Of a stretch of DNA of 64,000 bases, positions 37,201 through 50,435 are shown one piece after another. The stretch is from Aphrophora alni (Eukaryota; Arthropoda; Insecta; Hemiptera; Aphrophoridae): positions 5,411,861-5,475,860 of the forward strand of contig OY740766.1 in the NCBI GenBank assembly GCA_963513935.1. Reading direction: 5' to 3'. The notes under the pieces are model-generated. The model saw nothing but the letters and a program-made list of their open reading frames with translations, made no database searches and was not told the origin of the DNA. The position numbers were made by a program, and so were the translations under genes. How positions within the stretch are numbered: position 1 is the stretch's first letter; every line of letters starts with the position of its first letter.

Positions 37201-38500
37201 CAATCAAACATCAACATGAAACGAACTAATCGCAATCAAAAACGTAATTTCGGTAAATTGACAATAAAAAAGTGAAAATGAACCACGGATGCCAACTTTG
37301 AAAAAATATATATATAACTTTAATATATATTATATAGTATATAAAGTTATATATATATATAACTTTAGCCTAAACCTTTGTTTGCTAAAATAACGATATT
37401 GAGTGTAAATAGAGCATCTAATGAGGGCTGTCAATTCTTATTTTTGCCAATTATTCCATAACCGTAATATTCTTATACTTTCAATTTTGCACGCGGGTTT
37501 TAGTACTCAATCTTCACAGTTTACTAAAATTTGAACGAAATAGGTAGAATTAATTTGGATTTTTTTTCCTTTTACAAATTTTATAACAGATCCACACCCT
37601 TGTTTTGTTTGTTTACAAACCGGGATTTTTGGATAAACGAAAAAAATATTATTTGTGCCCTTAGATGTTGTTAGAAACCGGATTTGAGAAACATTGAGGT
37701 AATGTAGTTAGTTAATGGCAGCTACACCTAAATTTTGAGTTATAGGAATTTTTTTTTTAAATTCCCGAGATCTTTTTAAGATACGTTCACATACGAAATT
37801 TGATTATCGTCGATCCCCCCCCCCCCTTGGGCTGTAGAGCACTGCACGCACAAGAGACGACAGAGAGGTAGACATTAAAAAAAAAAAAAACTGGCTCAAA
37901 ATTTCGAAATTATTGCAAAAATTCGACGTGAATAATGAATATATTTAAATCACCAAATAACTTTCTCTATAGACTATGTCAAAAATTTCAAAAATGAAAA
38001 TGGCTCCAACTCTGAATTTCCCCATAGATGATAAGCCATTCGTGTAGCTTTTTCACCAACTAGTTTCTAAATTCAAAACATTTTACACCGTCCTTTATTG
38101 TACTAACTTTGACTTATGATAGAGGAAAAAGCAAATGTTCATGCTCTGACCTTTTAGTTATTAACAAATCCATTTAAGTCCCATGTTCGTGGAAGCAAAA
38201 CTTCCGTAGCAGAGAGTTGAAATAGAAATGTAACAACGCTGTATCTCGGAAACTATTCGACTCATCATTACCATTGCTTGCATTTAATTTTGACTCGACC
38301 TCGTGTTTTTTTTAAATTTAAAGTTTTAATTGACAGAATATTTCATATACAGTAATTTTCAAATTAGCCGCCTATTTTTTTTAAAGGTTAAAATATTTAA
38401 ACATTCATTACCGTAACCATACATTATGGACATTTTAATTTATTAGAATAGCAATCAAATTATTTTACGTTAGGTTAACCAGTTAAATCCACATCATCAT
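34300..38500. other. AT-rich sequence, no gene recognised
   Basis: Holds an A run at 35584-35606, short (AT)n tracts near 36855 and 36918 and a symmetric AT-rich hairpin at 37300-37370 (AAAGTTATATATATATATAACTTT). A reverse copy of the TTGACAACT-type dispersed motif is near 37215-37290 and a reverse copy of the AAAATTTGAACGAAAT motif near 37525. A C run lies at 37818-37828. Confidence 0.45.
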
Positions 38501-38506
38501 AACACA

Positions 38507-39335
38507 TGTAACGAAAAAGGTGGACTGACTATTCATTTTCGGATTATATACATGAAAACTAATCGAAAATGTCAAATAACGTATCGTCGAATTCCTCTTC
38601 ATTTTTCGTCCATCCTCCATTTTGTTCTAAAAAAACATTATAACTGCAGAAATAGTAAAAATATTGAGTTTAAATTTAGTATAAGTATTTTGAATGTTAC
38701 GTTTTACAATTATACCAAATATCATGACTTTACTTTAGTAGTTTTCATAACAACGCATATTTAAAATCTTTAACGAAAGATATCTCAAAAACCGTTAACT
38801 TTACAAAAACCTTACAAGAGACAAATATTTTTCTTTCCTAACGACAAACAAAACTTTTATTTATTTTTTTTTACTTTTTCGGTAAGTCAAAGGATAACCA
38901 AGTTATCGGCAAACAACTAAAAATACAATTTCTTGGCGATTATCTACAACAATCAAAATTAGTCTAAAACCAACACATTTTTCAATTACGTTCATTTGTA
39001 TCCATGGAAACCAAGGAAATATAAATTAAATGTTGTAATAATGTTGTTGAATTAGTAGTACATTTCTTTATTTTATAATTGTTATGTGCAGTTTAAGTAG
39101 CTGTTGTGTCACAGTGTGCGTTATTTATCATATTTCCATTATTATTAATACTAAAATAAAACGTAAACTTGTCAATTGATTTGTTTATTAAATAGTAAAG
39201 TATATTTTCTTGGTTTCCATGGATACAAATGAACATAATTTATAAATGAGTTGGTTTTAGATTAGTTTTTTTATTGTTGTGGAAATTGTATTTTTAGTTT
39301 TTTGTCGATAACTTTGTTATCCTTTAACCTACATA

Positions 39336-39366
<31 letters not shown>

Positions 39367-39687
39367 TGTTTGACGTTAGGAATGAAATTTATTTTGTCTC
39401 TTGTAAGTTTTCGTTAAAGATTTTAAATACCCGCCATTTTGAAAATTATTAAAATAAAGTCTTGGTGTTTAGTAAACTTGTAAAACGTAACATACGAAAT
39501 ACTTCTAATAAATTTGAACTAAATACTATTTCTGCAGTTATGTTAAAAAAAAAAAAAAAATTAAATGTCGGATAGACAGAAAATGAAGAGGAGATAAAAA
39601 GGAATTGGGCTATATGTTATTTGACTTATTGTATTGGTTTTCATGTATAATCCGAAAATGAATAGTCAGTCCACATTTTTCGTTACA
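38507..39687. repeat. Long inverted repeat, ~0.5-kb arms around a 0.18-kb spacer
   Basis: The left arm 38507-39022 is matched in reverse complement by 39203-39687. The outer ends are TGTAACGAAAAAGGTGGACT and AGTCCACATTTTTCGTTACA. Collinear inner anchors include GACTATTCATTTTCGGATTATA at the outside, AACTGCAGAAATAGT and TCTTTAACGAAA in the middle, and TTCATTTGTATCCATGGAAACC at the inside. The arms differ by scattered substitutions and by a 25-base A run at 39342-39366 in the right arm. No coding capacity was found and no clear target duplication. It could be a foldback transposon; a transcript would form a hairpin of nearly 500 bp. Confidence 0.85.
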
Positions 39688-39699
39688 CTCTGCTTACAT

Positions 39700-42600
39700 T
39701 GTTTCTGTTGTCACACTTCTACTCCAATTTCCTTATTTTAGATGACATTGTAACGTTACATTAAACATTATGAAATGTGTATGTAAAATAGCTACTGATG
39801 TAGTACTACCAAAACCTATAAAGAAATTTAATTGTTCACAGAAATAATTGCAAATTCATACATATATAGTATTAAAACAAGTTATATTAATTATATTCAA
39901 TAAACATAGAAAAATTTACTGGAATTTTCCATCCATGGTAGATGGAAATGTAACGATGCATCTCGAAAAGTGACAGATCGTGTTTAAAAAAAAAATTAGA
40001 CCTTAACATGTGTCGGACGTTAGTTACAGTTATCTTTTGTTTCTTGAAAATTTAACTTCAACAATCATTACAATATTACAATAATAACCAATTGTACAAA
40101 TTTAATAACACCTGATTCACAAGTCCATAACCAAGAAAATATGTTACTTCTAATATGTCACCTTATAGTTTACCTTTTTTAAAAGACTAAACATTTTGTC
40201 ACACCAATTTACTTCAAGAAACAACAGAAGTAATGTTATATGATATTGAGTTCTTAAAAAAAACGATTCAATTTTTAAATAAATAAATATTAACTAAGAA
40301 ACTTGCTCCGCCCGGTGAATGTCTTTTGATAACGACCTGGTATCAATAGAATATTCTCGGGGGGGGGGGGGGTTCATACAACACTAATGTATTATTTAAT
40401 AGTCCCCTGTGGTGTACTATTTACGATTAGCCATGTATTTTATTTTTACTATCCCACACATACATAATTTGGGGAAAGATATGTGTTGGGTTAAAAATCA
40501 ATGTAAAGGTTTTTTTTTCAGATCCGTTTTCCTGAAAAAAAAATTGTTTTTTAGGACGACGTCTATTATGTGTCGTATTTGCAGTAAACGCCTTGAGGAA
40601 TTTTTAATTAAATTTGATATTGTGATTATTTAGTGGTAGTTGATACATAAAAACTATTTTTATAAAGATTTAGTCCCCATTTCTACAAAAATTCCGATTC
40701 TTTAGTTATCGATAAATATATTTTAAATCAGCCGAGTGGCTGTTATAAAATACGCAATTTTTCAAAATCGACTCAACCGATTTCCTTAAAATTTTAGTGA
40801 AATGTAAAGATTATTGACTCGGATCGTCGCAAGATATTACGGCTCAGAAATAATTAGAAAAAAAATGAATATTATCCGTCATTAAAATTTTGTATTTCTA
40901 AAATACGACTTTCGTTGATGATGTCTTTATAGAACAAGCGAAACACGTCCTAGGCTTTATTTAAAATAGTGTTCAAGATGGCGTCAATTTTCACTTTTTG
41001 TTTGATAACTACGGAAATGATATTTTTGGTGACGGTGGTTCTACAATCTATTTTCACAATTTATTAAAAAAAATATTTTATAAAATAAAAACAATTATTT
41101 AACTTTGTATATAAATCGATTATTGATTACGACTTTTAAATGATGTGGGGTTCTGACACTGTAGTAACAGCCAGACAGACAGACAACTAATTCAATAACA
41201 CGGAATTCGTTTTAGATAGAGTGCATTATAATTATACTGCCACTGATGCACTTACAATTTTACATCTCTAATTTGTGTGATTTTAGCAATGGCTGCGCGT
41301 CACTATGTCACAGAAGAAATAAATATTCCATTGGAAATACAAAATGCACAGGGATTATTACTAAAACAACACTGAATTATTTGTTGTTTTGGACAAACTT
41401 TTAATTTTTAGTTTAAATAACAGATTTTTCTTTTTTCACATATACGTATAAAAAGTTATGTAAATATTCTAAAATCATAGCCGAGTTTTTAGTGCATATG
41501 TGCATGTGTGTTTTGAGATTCCCTGAGTACAAAAACCAGTCTCTGTTCTGTCGTTTTTGTGATGTTCTACAACACAAATGATTGGACTGATTTAATCATA
41601 TTTGATGAAAGTGATATAATGACCTACCTTGCAATTTTTTCTCTCATTTTTCAAAAGCCAAAAATCAGATTTTCAGAAATCGGCTAAAACAATTGTATAC
41701 AAATATGCTTTGAGGCTCTATGAACGTAACAATATTGGTTAGCTTAAAGAGTTATCAATAAAAAACATAATAAATAAACACAGGTCCATTGACCTGACAT
41801 AAAATCGGCTCTAACGATTTCAGTTAAATTTTAGTGAAATGTGGAAATTAATGCACCAAAAACAGTGTTCAGTAGTGTTTTAAAATCCACCCCGATTTTT
41901 ATTTATTAGCCAAATTTATACAGAAATTATTTTTTTTTAATAAATTTCTTGTATATACAAAAGTGTTTTAATTTAATGTACTAGTTGTGATGCAATAAAA
42001 ATGAGACATATCCATTCATTTTATTTTTACAATTCAAAAATTATCTGTAAATGAAATTTAATTTATAAACTGTATCAAATTTATAAATCGTAATTATATT
42101 TCTGTAAATATTGTTTCTGTAAATAAAAGAAACAAAGAAATTAAGATAATAATAAATAAAAAAACCTACATACAAGTAGAGTAAAATTACGATAAAGATA
42201 AAATACTTAAAAAACAAAAATGAACCTTCTGCACTGTCATTAATTCGGAATGTCGATGAAATATTATCGAAGTTTAGGCAGACTTTACGTCACAAGCGAA
42301 TCAAAGTTACCTTCAATTCTATTTAAATATATAAATTTGTTTTATAATAAGAAATATTCATAAGGGGTGGAACCTCCCTTATGAACGTATATCACGGAAG
42401 AAATACACGAGAAAAATCTGTGCAATAAAGAAACTTAGATCCCCCCTCTCACGTAAAGTAGTATAAAGACAATTTTGCAAGTGAAAATTAATTTTAAGAA
42501 TGTGATTAATATTGAAATAACAAAGATGCCACTACGACTAGTTGGCACAAAAGGTAAACAAAGTGTAAGTAACCGACTTTTGCAACAATTGAATCGATAA

Positions 42601-43090
42601 GGACATTAATTTAAAACACCCGAATAAAAATGTCTAACTGGGCATTAACTTTGATAATAATTTAGCTTCGTAATAATTAGATAACTTATAAACATATTCT
42701 ACCAAATAGCACTAGATACACACTTAACTGTATTTACTCCTCCTGTACCGTTATAACAGAATACACTCAATTTAACACATACGGTGGTTCGTGGTGTAAA
42801 ATCACAGCCCTGAGAAAATCCCGTCGCCATTTCTCCCTGAATTCTACTCCACAATTATAAACGCTTTAATACTAGTCAAAACAGAAATAAACGTCAGAGT
42901 GGAATAGGCCACTCTTGGTTCCGGTGCTGGTAAAAGACTGACGAGAGAGCAATTTGGGTGGACAATTCTGACTTCATGCTTCGTCGTAAATTGTCCAACT
43001 GTTGAACTACTTGTTCACTCCCGATCGTGAGGGTGTCCCAGGATGATCACGAATATTATATTTGGTTTTATAGTAGTTATAGTTTAGTTA
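39700..43090. other. AT-rich sequence with dispersed-motif copies
   Basis: Copies of the AAAATCG(A/G)CTC...TTTTAGTGAAATGT motif lie at 40755-40815 and 41803-41850, and the CACTTTTTGTTTGATAACTA motif at 40995. A G run lies at 40359-40372. The part at 42790-43060 is less AT-rich and precedes a ribozyme-like motif, so it may be PLE non-coding sequence. No gene was found. Confidence 0.4.
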
Positions 43091-43101
43091 TTACAGCTCA
43101 T

Positions 43102-43143
43102 GTATCACTGAAAATGACGACTTTGTCGTTGAAACGCGTTTGA
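43102..43143 (+). ncRNA. Hammerhead-like ribozyme motif (ACGCGT subfamily)
   Basis: GTATCA (helix I), CTGAAAA (core with A in place of the invariant G8), extra T, GACGAC-TTT-GTCGTT (helix II), GAAA, ACGCGT palindrome, T, then TGA pairing with TCA. It is nearly identical to the motifs at 6685 and 16269. Loss of G8 would be expected to abolish cleavage. Confidence 0.45.
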
Positions 43144-43149
43144 AAACTA

Positions 43150-46100
43150 AACTTTATCCTTAACGTAAAATTAAATGGTTAGTAAACTGTTTAACATGCT
43201 AGATTTTTATTTGATAAATTGTTTTCATAGGACGATTGTTTATTTTGATGTTGTTTATAATTTCACTCAATTTTGTCGAACTCGATTTTGGAGATACATA
43301 TTGTATATTGCACTAAATGATAAAATGATATATGATTTATATAGGTTCTAGACAGAAAGGAACTTCAAAAAAAACCATCTTTTCAGGCCTCAATTCCGAA
43401 TCTTGTGCAACATTATTAATTATGAAAATAGTATAGGAATATTATGTCACTTTGTTGGAAACATTAAAAATTTTGAAAGAAAATTCTTACTAATAACGTC
43501 TTTTTTGAGTTCCAAGAATAAATCCGTAACAAAATTCTATTTTCCCATAATTTTCTTGTAAGTGGTTTGATTAAGCTTTATTAGGTACGGATCTTTAATT
43601 ATTGTTTTTTAATTTCTAAAAGAAAAAGAGAAACTATAAGAATGTTTGCAATATATAGATGACAAACCCTTTCTTCCATGTGTTTAAATACTGATAATAG
43701 TCTGTTTAATTAAGATAATAGTCGGTAAAAATTGTCATCGATTTCTTCATGAAAATATATGTTTTGAGGTCTCCAGAGCCCAGAAAGTTTTTTGAATATT
43801 ATGTGTATATTTGTCTGCTTGTCTGTTGTTTGTGTATGTACTCATACGTAGCATATTGGTTACTATCTCTCTGACAATGCTGAAAAACAATAACAATCCA
43901 TATAAAACACTTATGGAAAAAAAACTTGTTATCATCCATTGAGGGGTTTTGAAAGACCTAATTTATAAACATCGCCTCTACCTCTTCAAACAAAATTTTA
44001 GTAAAATGTGAACATTTATCTTCCAAACCTGTATGGAAAATTACAAACAAATAATAATAATAATAATAATCTAAAGTGAACCCTTATCCACCGAATACCA
44101 ATTTCAATCAATAAAGATTTATGTTCAAGTTAGTACAGCAAAGCAACCAGTGTCTGTATTAAAATACATAAATAATACCTTTCAAAATATCGCTTTCAAA
44201 GTTCACATAAAATTAATTATTGTGGACCCTTCTATATTTATCTCGCCTTTAAGAAACTCACGGATAAGAAATGAAGACTTAAGAATATTACAAATAATTG
44301 AGAAATGTTTGTGACATTATTTTATGTTAGTAATTGGTTTTGTGTGAGAAAGTTATGCACTGTTTCTACAATGTTTACTATCGCTATAGGATTATTAGGT
44401 TATATTAGTCCTTCTTATAAAGTATTTCAGTTTCATTTTTTTTTACAGATAACTTTTTCTGAACAGAATATTTTAGGGGTAATATTTTAATTTATTTATA
44501 CGTGTGTTTTTGAGAGAGTTAATGCAGTTTTTGAGAACCATTTATTTAAAACACATAGATCTGGAAAAAATAATAGTAAGGAGCTGTTATCACTAATCTA
44601 CAAAATACATTATCGGATAATACAGTACTCAAATCAACGGTCAAGCGTCTCATATTGGAGGGTAGGGAGAAGTAGTTGAAGTTGTACTGTCTATCTGTAC
44701 TGTTAAAGTACACTTGTAGTTAATTAAGTTCTAACCAAGACAAGATGAGACACTCCAGTCAAGGTACAACATCGTTAGCAAACCTATTCACTTTTGTCTA
44801 GATTTCTCAAACTTTCTTGTCCTTCCAAACAAACACATGCATGATAGGTTCACCTTAAAGGACGCGAATTTCCTTTCTGTAGTGTTCTTCTTACATATTA
44901 TAACTTAAGTAAATTTAGTATGTGAACATATTATGCCCATATATCGATTTTTTTTATAACTAAAAATTTAGGAGTATCTATTATGAAAATATATTTAACC
45001 GATTTTAATTACATTTAACTTAAAATAATCTAAGCTTCCAAATGAAACTTATTGGTTTTAAACGTATCAAATCTACGGTTCTAAATTATCAGTAAAGTGA
45101 AAACTGATCATGGAGTATTTATAAAAGACCTGTTTTCTAAAATTATTGGGAATACTTAAAATGAATTCAAATTATTGTACTACACACGATCAACCTATCG
45201 TATTTTAATAGGTGATTCTGAAAATAAAAATATGTTCAAAATTGCTTCCTTTTCTGTTTCTGTCTATCTATGTGTGTTTATATTTTTACAAACTCAAGAT
45301 TTTCCTCCACTAAGAATTGTGATACTGATACAATATTTTATGCTTTTAGTTTGAAATGTACCAAGCAGTTATGCTAAATATTTTTAAAACTATTTACAAG
45401 AGACAAAATATGTTGCCCTTTTAATATTAAAGAAAAAAATATCTTTATATTTTTTACAAGTTGAAGCATAAACAAAATATAGGTACAAATAAAAATTGGT
45501 AATAAATAGACAAATTAGAGTTTTTATTGATCCTCCAGAACTTAGCAGTCATTTCAAAAATAGTTATTTAGGTATCTACTAGATGGATAAAGATGACCGA
45601 ACGAGGCTATTTCTGAGTTCTATTAAATTATCAATAATTAGTTATTCATCCATTTTTAGGATTTTTCTCCACGTTAAAAAAAACTATACCTATCACCTTA
45701 TTATAAAAACTACATATTTAGTTCCATGAATGGTTTCAGAGATATTTGGCACACAAAATATTTAATAAACGTCATTTTGAAACCGTTACATGCAAAATTA
45801 TAATATTTTGTGGAAACTAATCGTATAAACCCAAATTTCGTATTGATACCACTATCCTCTATGAAGTTATACCATTTGACTTTGCCACATATTATACAAA
45901 TTATAGGGAAAGTTATGCAATGAATCATACAGATACATCCTTTTTGAGGATCCCTGAGTACAAAAAGGCTCTATGTGAGCATATTTTGGTCATGTATAGG
46001 GAGTTTGGTTTATTTTTTTTATTGCCTCTAAGCTTAGTGTGTAGCTGCAATAAAGTTATTATGATTTTATTTCAAATTGTGCTCAAGTGTAGCCTTTAAC

Positions 46101-46780
46101 GAACCAAACAAAAGGTATTGATTGCGATTTCTCAAAAAAATAGTGGTTCGTGAGTTTCAGTTTGGAGGGTTGTAATAATTTTTTCCCTTCTAAATCAGCT
46201 ATAATGATTTCGTCCAAATTTTAGTAATATGTGAAGATTAATGACTCAAATCCGTGTGCAAAATTGCAAGTAAAAAAATATTACTTTTCAGAAATAATTC
46301 ACAAAAAACAAAAACCAACCCCCTCCCCACTTCCGCCATTAAAAAGCTTGATTTTATACAAATACGATTTACCTGTAAGTTTGGTAGATGTATAAGGTAT
46401 AAGCGAAGCAAATATTAAGAATGTCATAGACAGTTTATTTTTACTTTTCGATTGACAACTAACTATTATGACATTTTTGGTGGCGTTTTAGTTTAGGGTA
46501 GTTTTTATTTGGTTTTGGGGATGGATGAGCGCGAAAATGCGAAAACTATTGGTGTTTAGAATCACCACCCAAAATGTGACAGACAATTGTGACATAGTCT
46601 TTATATTGTCCAAGAAAAAACAAACAAAAATGGTTAATATAAACTAAATAGTAAATAGGAAGCATGACCAAATCAAATTATTTTAGATTTCATTTTGGTA
46701 TTCAAGCCACTTAATAAAATAGAAATTTTTAGTAAATACTTCATACTAAATTTCCTTAAATTACTTGTCTTCGTGGCTTT
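43150..46780. other. AT-rich sequence, no gene recognised
   Basis: Copies of dispersed motifs occur near 43980, 46195-46265 (AATGATTTCGTCCAAATTTT, ATGTGAAGATTAATGACTC) and 46438-46540 (TTTCGATTGACAACT through GGTTTTGGGGATGGATGAG). A short (AAT)n tract is at 44050-44071. Confidence 0.4.
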
Positions 46781-46784
46781 ATCT

Positions 46785-46925
46785 TGTTTTATAAGTTCAT
46801 ACGCGTTTCTGTACCATAATCCTATCATCGTTTATTTTTGCACTCTCTGGAGATCTGAAGGAATAAACTGATGATGAAATTACGGTCCCAAAACGCGCAT
46901 TAACTCTTAAAACAAGATTAACTTT
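46785..46925. mobile_element. Head-to-head pair of decayed PLE-type ends
   Basis: Minus strand 46830-46785 (GATGAT...CAGAAACGCGTATGAACT, then TATAAAACAAGATAAAG) pairs in sequence with plus strand 46868-46925 (GATGAT...CAAAACGCGCATTAACTC, then TTAAAACAAGATTAACT). The spacer is about 37 bp. This repeats the organisation seen at 6550-6790 with a different sequence family. Helix II is not well formed in either copy. Confidence 0.45.
46868..46898 (+). ncRNA. Decayed hammerhead-like motif
   Basis: CTGATGAT (intact core), then a segment without a clear hairpin, then AAAACGCGC in place of GAAACGCGT. Only order and spacing are kept, and it is recognised mainly through its inverted partner at 46801-46830 and the better copies elsewhere. 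Confidence 0.3.
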
Positions 46926-47182
46926 AAGAATGAAACAAGTTTAAGGCAATATGCTTTGTTATATTTACTAAACAGAGTTTCTACAAGTTATTATCTAAAA
47001 TGTACCGACCTAACCTAATAGCTTGGGGTTTATTTGTAATGATAAGAAGTTGGCAATTGTTAATGAAGTCATAAATTGTTTTTGGGATTCAAAGAAAGTT
47101 TTGTTACATAAGTCGTATGTTAAGATTTAATACTGTTAATTGGTGGCATATCTGAAAAAAATACCGTACAGATCATATCTTT

Positions 47183-47300
47183 AAAAAATGTTGTAAAACA
47201 CTACACAAACTCTCCCACTCGCAGAATAAACCAAATAATAGCCAACAAAAATGACAGTTCAATAGTTGTCAGTCAATAAGTTAAAATAAAATGGACGCCT
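47183..47300 (-). repeat. Reverse copy of the dispersed TTGACAACTA-type repeat
   Basis: On the minus strand the order TTTTATTTTAACTTATTGACTG...ACAACTATTGAACTGTCATTTTTG...GTGGGAGAGTTTGTG matches copies at 3562, 23900, 27255, 46438 and 54248. Confidence 0.5.
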
Positions 47301-47460
47301 TGTCTGAGAAAATATTTATACATTTTAATAAGATATAAAAATCTTTAAAAAAAGAAGAAAGTCCTAAGAAATTGCCAAAACATGCTCACATAGCATATTT
47401 GATTAAAATCTGTCTTTAGGCTGTAGGGCATTGCACATACTACTACATATAGACATGTAA

Positions 47461-47495
47461 ACTAACCTAACCTAACATAACCTAACCTAACCTTA
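47461..47495 (-). repeat. Short TTAGG-type telomeric repeat block
   Basis: About 35 bp of CCTAA units with one CATAA variant: a short interstitial tract of the same repeat as at 13.2 kb. Confidence 0.75.
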
Positions 47496-47499
47496 TAAT

Positions 47500-50055
47500 A
47501 AAATATAATAGTGTTTTCCATACTCTTCTACGCATTTTAAAATCACGCGTCGTCACTGTATAGGACTTAAACTAATACATTTTTGTATGTATCTCAGCGC
47601 TCTGAATGTGCTAAACCAAAGTAAAGATCGACAAATGACCGAACAGACAAAAACAATGGCAATAAATCGACTATCTATAATGTCATACATCAGCTGTTCC
47701 CAGAATTCATTCATATAACTTATTCGTTGCTTTAGACGTAAAAACTGTGGTCTACTGGTCAATTGAAAACAACGGACACAGAGAAAGCTAAAGGGGGGAG
47801 GGGTAGGGATTGAGGGGGTCTATCCATCAGAACGTCCAATAGCTGTCACTCCTTCTATCGATTGCCTTGTCCACCTGCCAACTGGAATTGTTAACATAAA
47901 TTTTACCTTGATATTACAAAGTAACAATATATTTAATCGTTTTATTGTTATTCAAACGATTCAATTTTGACAGGAGACAAGAGTTCTTTAGCTGACTAAA
48001 GCTTGAATATTGAAAATACTAATTAATAGATATCCATAACGGTGTGAATTAAATATATTCTATTACCCATTTAAAAAACATTAACTAAAATAAACATAAC
48101 TATTGTACACAACATATAAAACGCTATAGAGGTAGCGATTGTGGTAGGTAAACGAATATGTTCAGAAATATTGTTTTGTAAATTTAAAAACGAAGGCTGA
48201 TTTTCAAAATTGATTTTTGAAGGACAACTTTTTCCTGTACTCTCATTACGTCCCAAAATGGCTCATGGTGTGTTGCTTTGAAAGCTACTAATGTCCAAAC
48301 CAGGTTTTAAGATAAAAAGCAAGAGTTAGTAAACAAAAAACATATAGAAGTTGCATTTAATCCATATTTGCTACTTAGTCTCAGTTTAATGACGTTGATC
48401 GTGAATCACAAAAATTGTATTGTAAATTTCAAAATTGAAACTGTTTTTCAAAAGAGAATAATTATTTAACCGTAGATCCTACAACCTTCTATAGTAGCTC
48501 TTGTTGCTTTAATTTAAAACCTACATATACTGAAGCCTAAAACACATTTCCACCAAACAAGACAAGGGATTTATTACTAAAAAAACAAAAAACAAATTTG
48601 GTAATCATATAGCTTCAAAAACGGTAAAACAAATTACCACTAATAACTCTATTCTCTAATTAAATATTCTGGCAGAGCAGCTATGGTATTTCGCGTTTAG
48701 AACGTGGCTGAAATAAACACAATACACACATTCTATAAAATGCAACTTTGTGACAATTTGACACATAGGTATAGACACTAGATAGATATAATATGCTCTT
48801 GTCTGTGGCTCTGATAAACAGATCGTTGAAAATGTTTATAACAAGAAAATTAGTTTGTAAATTTAAGAATTGCGTTCTATTTCAAAAAATAGTTATAGAA
48901 GAACATTTTGTCCTCTAGGTCATACAACATACGAAAATATTTAATTTTGTGTTGCTTTAAAAGTTCAAAACAGTTTGCCACATAGCCTATACTGCTGATT
49001 GAAGGGGGGGGGGAGAACTGTCTAGAAGGCCTAGGTTTTTTCCTTGTAGGATTATTTATTATAACTTCTTATATTACAAAAATCTTATAAAAACTACAGA
49101 AAACAATTCTGAGAAATTAAACATTTGAAACAACTCCATAAAAAAATTTCACCGCTATGTTTTTTAATCACGTAGTAGTGCAACCACACTGTATTTTAAC
49201 TCACAATGTACGCTAAATTTTGAACGCAGTATAAACCAAATTTTCGACAAGAAAGAAGTTAGCTGAAGTTTTAGGAACGCCGTAACGTTCCTCCCAACCA
49301 AATACGAAAATTACCGATTAAACACCAACAACGGCTTGGCCGAGTAGCCGAAACGAGTGTAGTAGATTATTAAATTGAAACGCGGAAACGTTCTTCCGAA
49401 CCAAATGCTAAAATTATCAATTGAAGATCAACAACCGAGTGGCCGGCACGAGCATAACAAGTGGATGAACAAATTAGGGACACGGCAGGGTTCTGTACTA
49501 TGAAGTACAAAATAATCAATATTGTTTCAAATAAATTAATATATAAATGTAGAAGTTAGAAAGTTTGTGCTTCATTTACTTTTATGCGAGACATGAAGAG
49601 AAGTTCAAATATTACAGAATGTATGGACTCGATTTCAAATAATGGAAATATTATCGTGTTCAAACGGAGCGGAACAAATCTTCATTTAATGTTCAACATC
49701 AATAACCGCTTTATTAATATCCACTGGTGTAGTATTGGTAATACCACAACGACGATTCCCCTCTCTTTCCATCTCCATTGAAACTATTGCTTCTACAATA
49801 ACTCGCTTTTATTTCCTCTCTCACAAAACTTTTCTCGTAAAATAAATTCCTAGTCAATACCGTAATTTAATTGTAATACAACCTCCAAAGCTTTTAATTT
49901 TACACATATAAGGAGAGTTCTTTTACAAATATATCAAACATTATTCTAACTTTTTCTATTATAAATAACAGAGTGGCGATCAATCGTTGAAACGGTCATA
50001 TAAATTATATTTTGTAAAGAAAGATGAAATAAATGGTTTCAAAGTAAATACAAAT
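47500..50055. other. AT-rich sequence with one tandem repeat, no gene recognised
   Basis: Apart from the 103-bp tandem at 49275-49476, only short open frames of biased composition are seen. Confidence 0.4.
49275..49476. repeat. 103-bp tandem repeat, two diverged copies
   Basis: GAACGCCGTAACGTTCCTCC... and GAAACGCGGAAACGTTCTTCC... start copies about 103 bp apart (AACGTTC at 49284 and 49387). Both continue through CCAAATAC/GC(G/T)AAAATTA, AACAACGG/AACAACCG and GGCCGAGTAG/GTGGCCGGCACG blocks. The unit is more GC-rich than its surroundings. Confidence 0.65.
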
Positions 50056-50058
50056 TGG

Positions 50059-50425
50059 TTTACAAACCTTGTTGTAGTCAAAATTGTACATGTATAGATT
50101 TACTTATGAAACTACATTTATTTTTAACAGAGTTTTGATACATTTGGAATCATGTAGCAATGTATTATTTAAAACATTAAAAATATACATCTTTCGTATA
50201 TTTATATACACATTATATATACACAAACACCTATATATATGTTTGACACACCTATATACAAAGAAAGATATATGTTTTTAATGTGTTAAATAATATGTGT
50301 TAGTGATATGTGAACAGTTTTGAAGTATGTAGCTAACCTGATGATGCTGCTATGACAGCGAAACATGTAGCTTCATAAATAAATCTACACGTGTACTACT
50401 TTTGACTACAAAAAGGTTTGTAATT
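50059..50425. mobile_element. PLE-type inverted-repeat remnant with ribozyme-like motif
   Basis: The left arm 50059-50113 (TTACAAACCTTGTTGTAGTC... to TTATGAAACTACAT) is the inverse of the right arm near 50364-50425 (ATGTAGCTTCATAA... to GACTACAAAAAGGTTTGTAA). The left arm stops matching within TACATGT, next to the position where the motif in the right arm would be cut. The interior has no coding sequence. The right-arm sequence following the motif resembles that of the PLE fragment at 24044-24556. Confidence 0.55.
50331..50374 (+). ncRNA. Hammerhead-like ribozyme motif (ACATGT subfamily)
   Basis: AGCTAAC, CTGATGA (exact core), extra T, GCTG-CTATGA-CAGC (helix II, four pairs), GAAA, ACATGT palindrome, A at position 17, then GCTT. 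G pairs with the C just before the core; the outer helix I pairs are broken relative to the sister copy at 24465 (TGGC), suggesting drift. Confidence 0.5.
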
Positions 50426-50435
50426 AAAGTATAAG

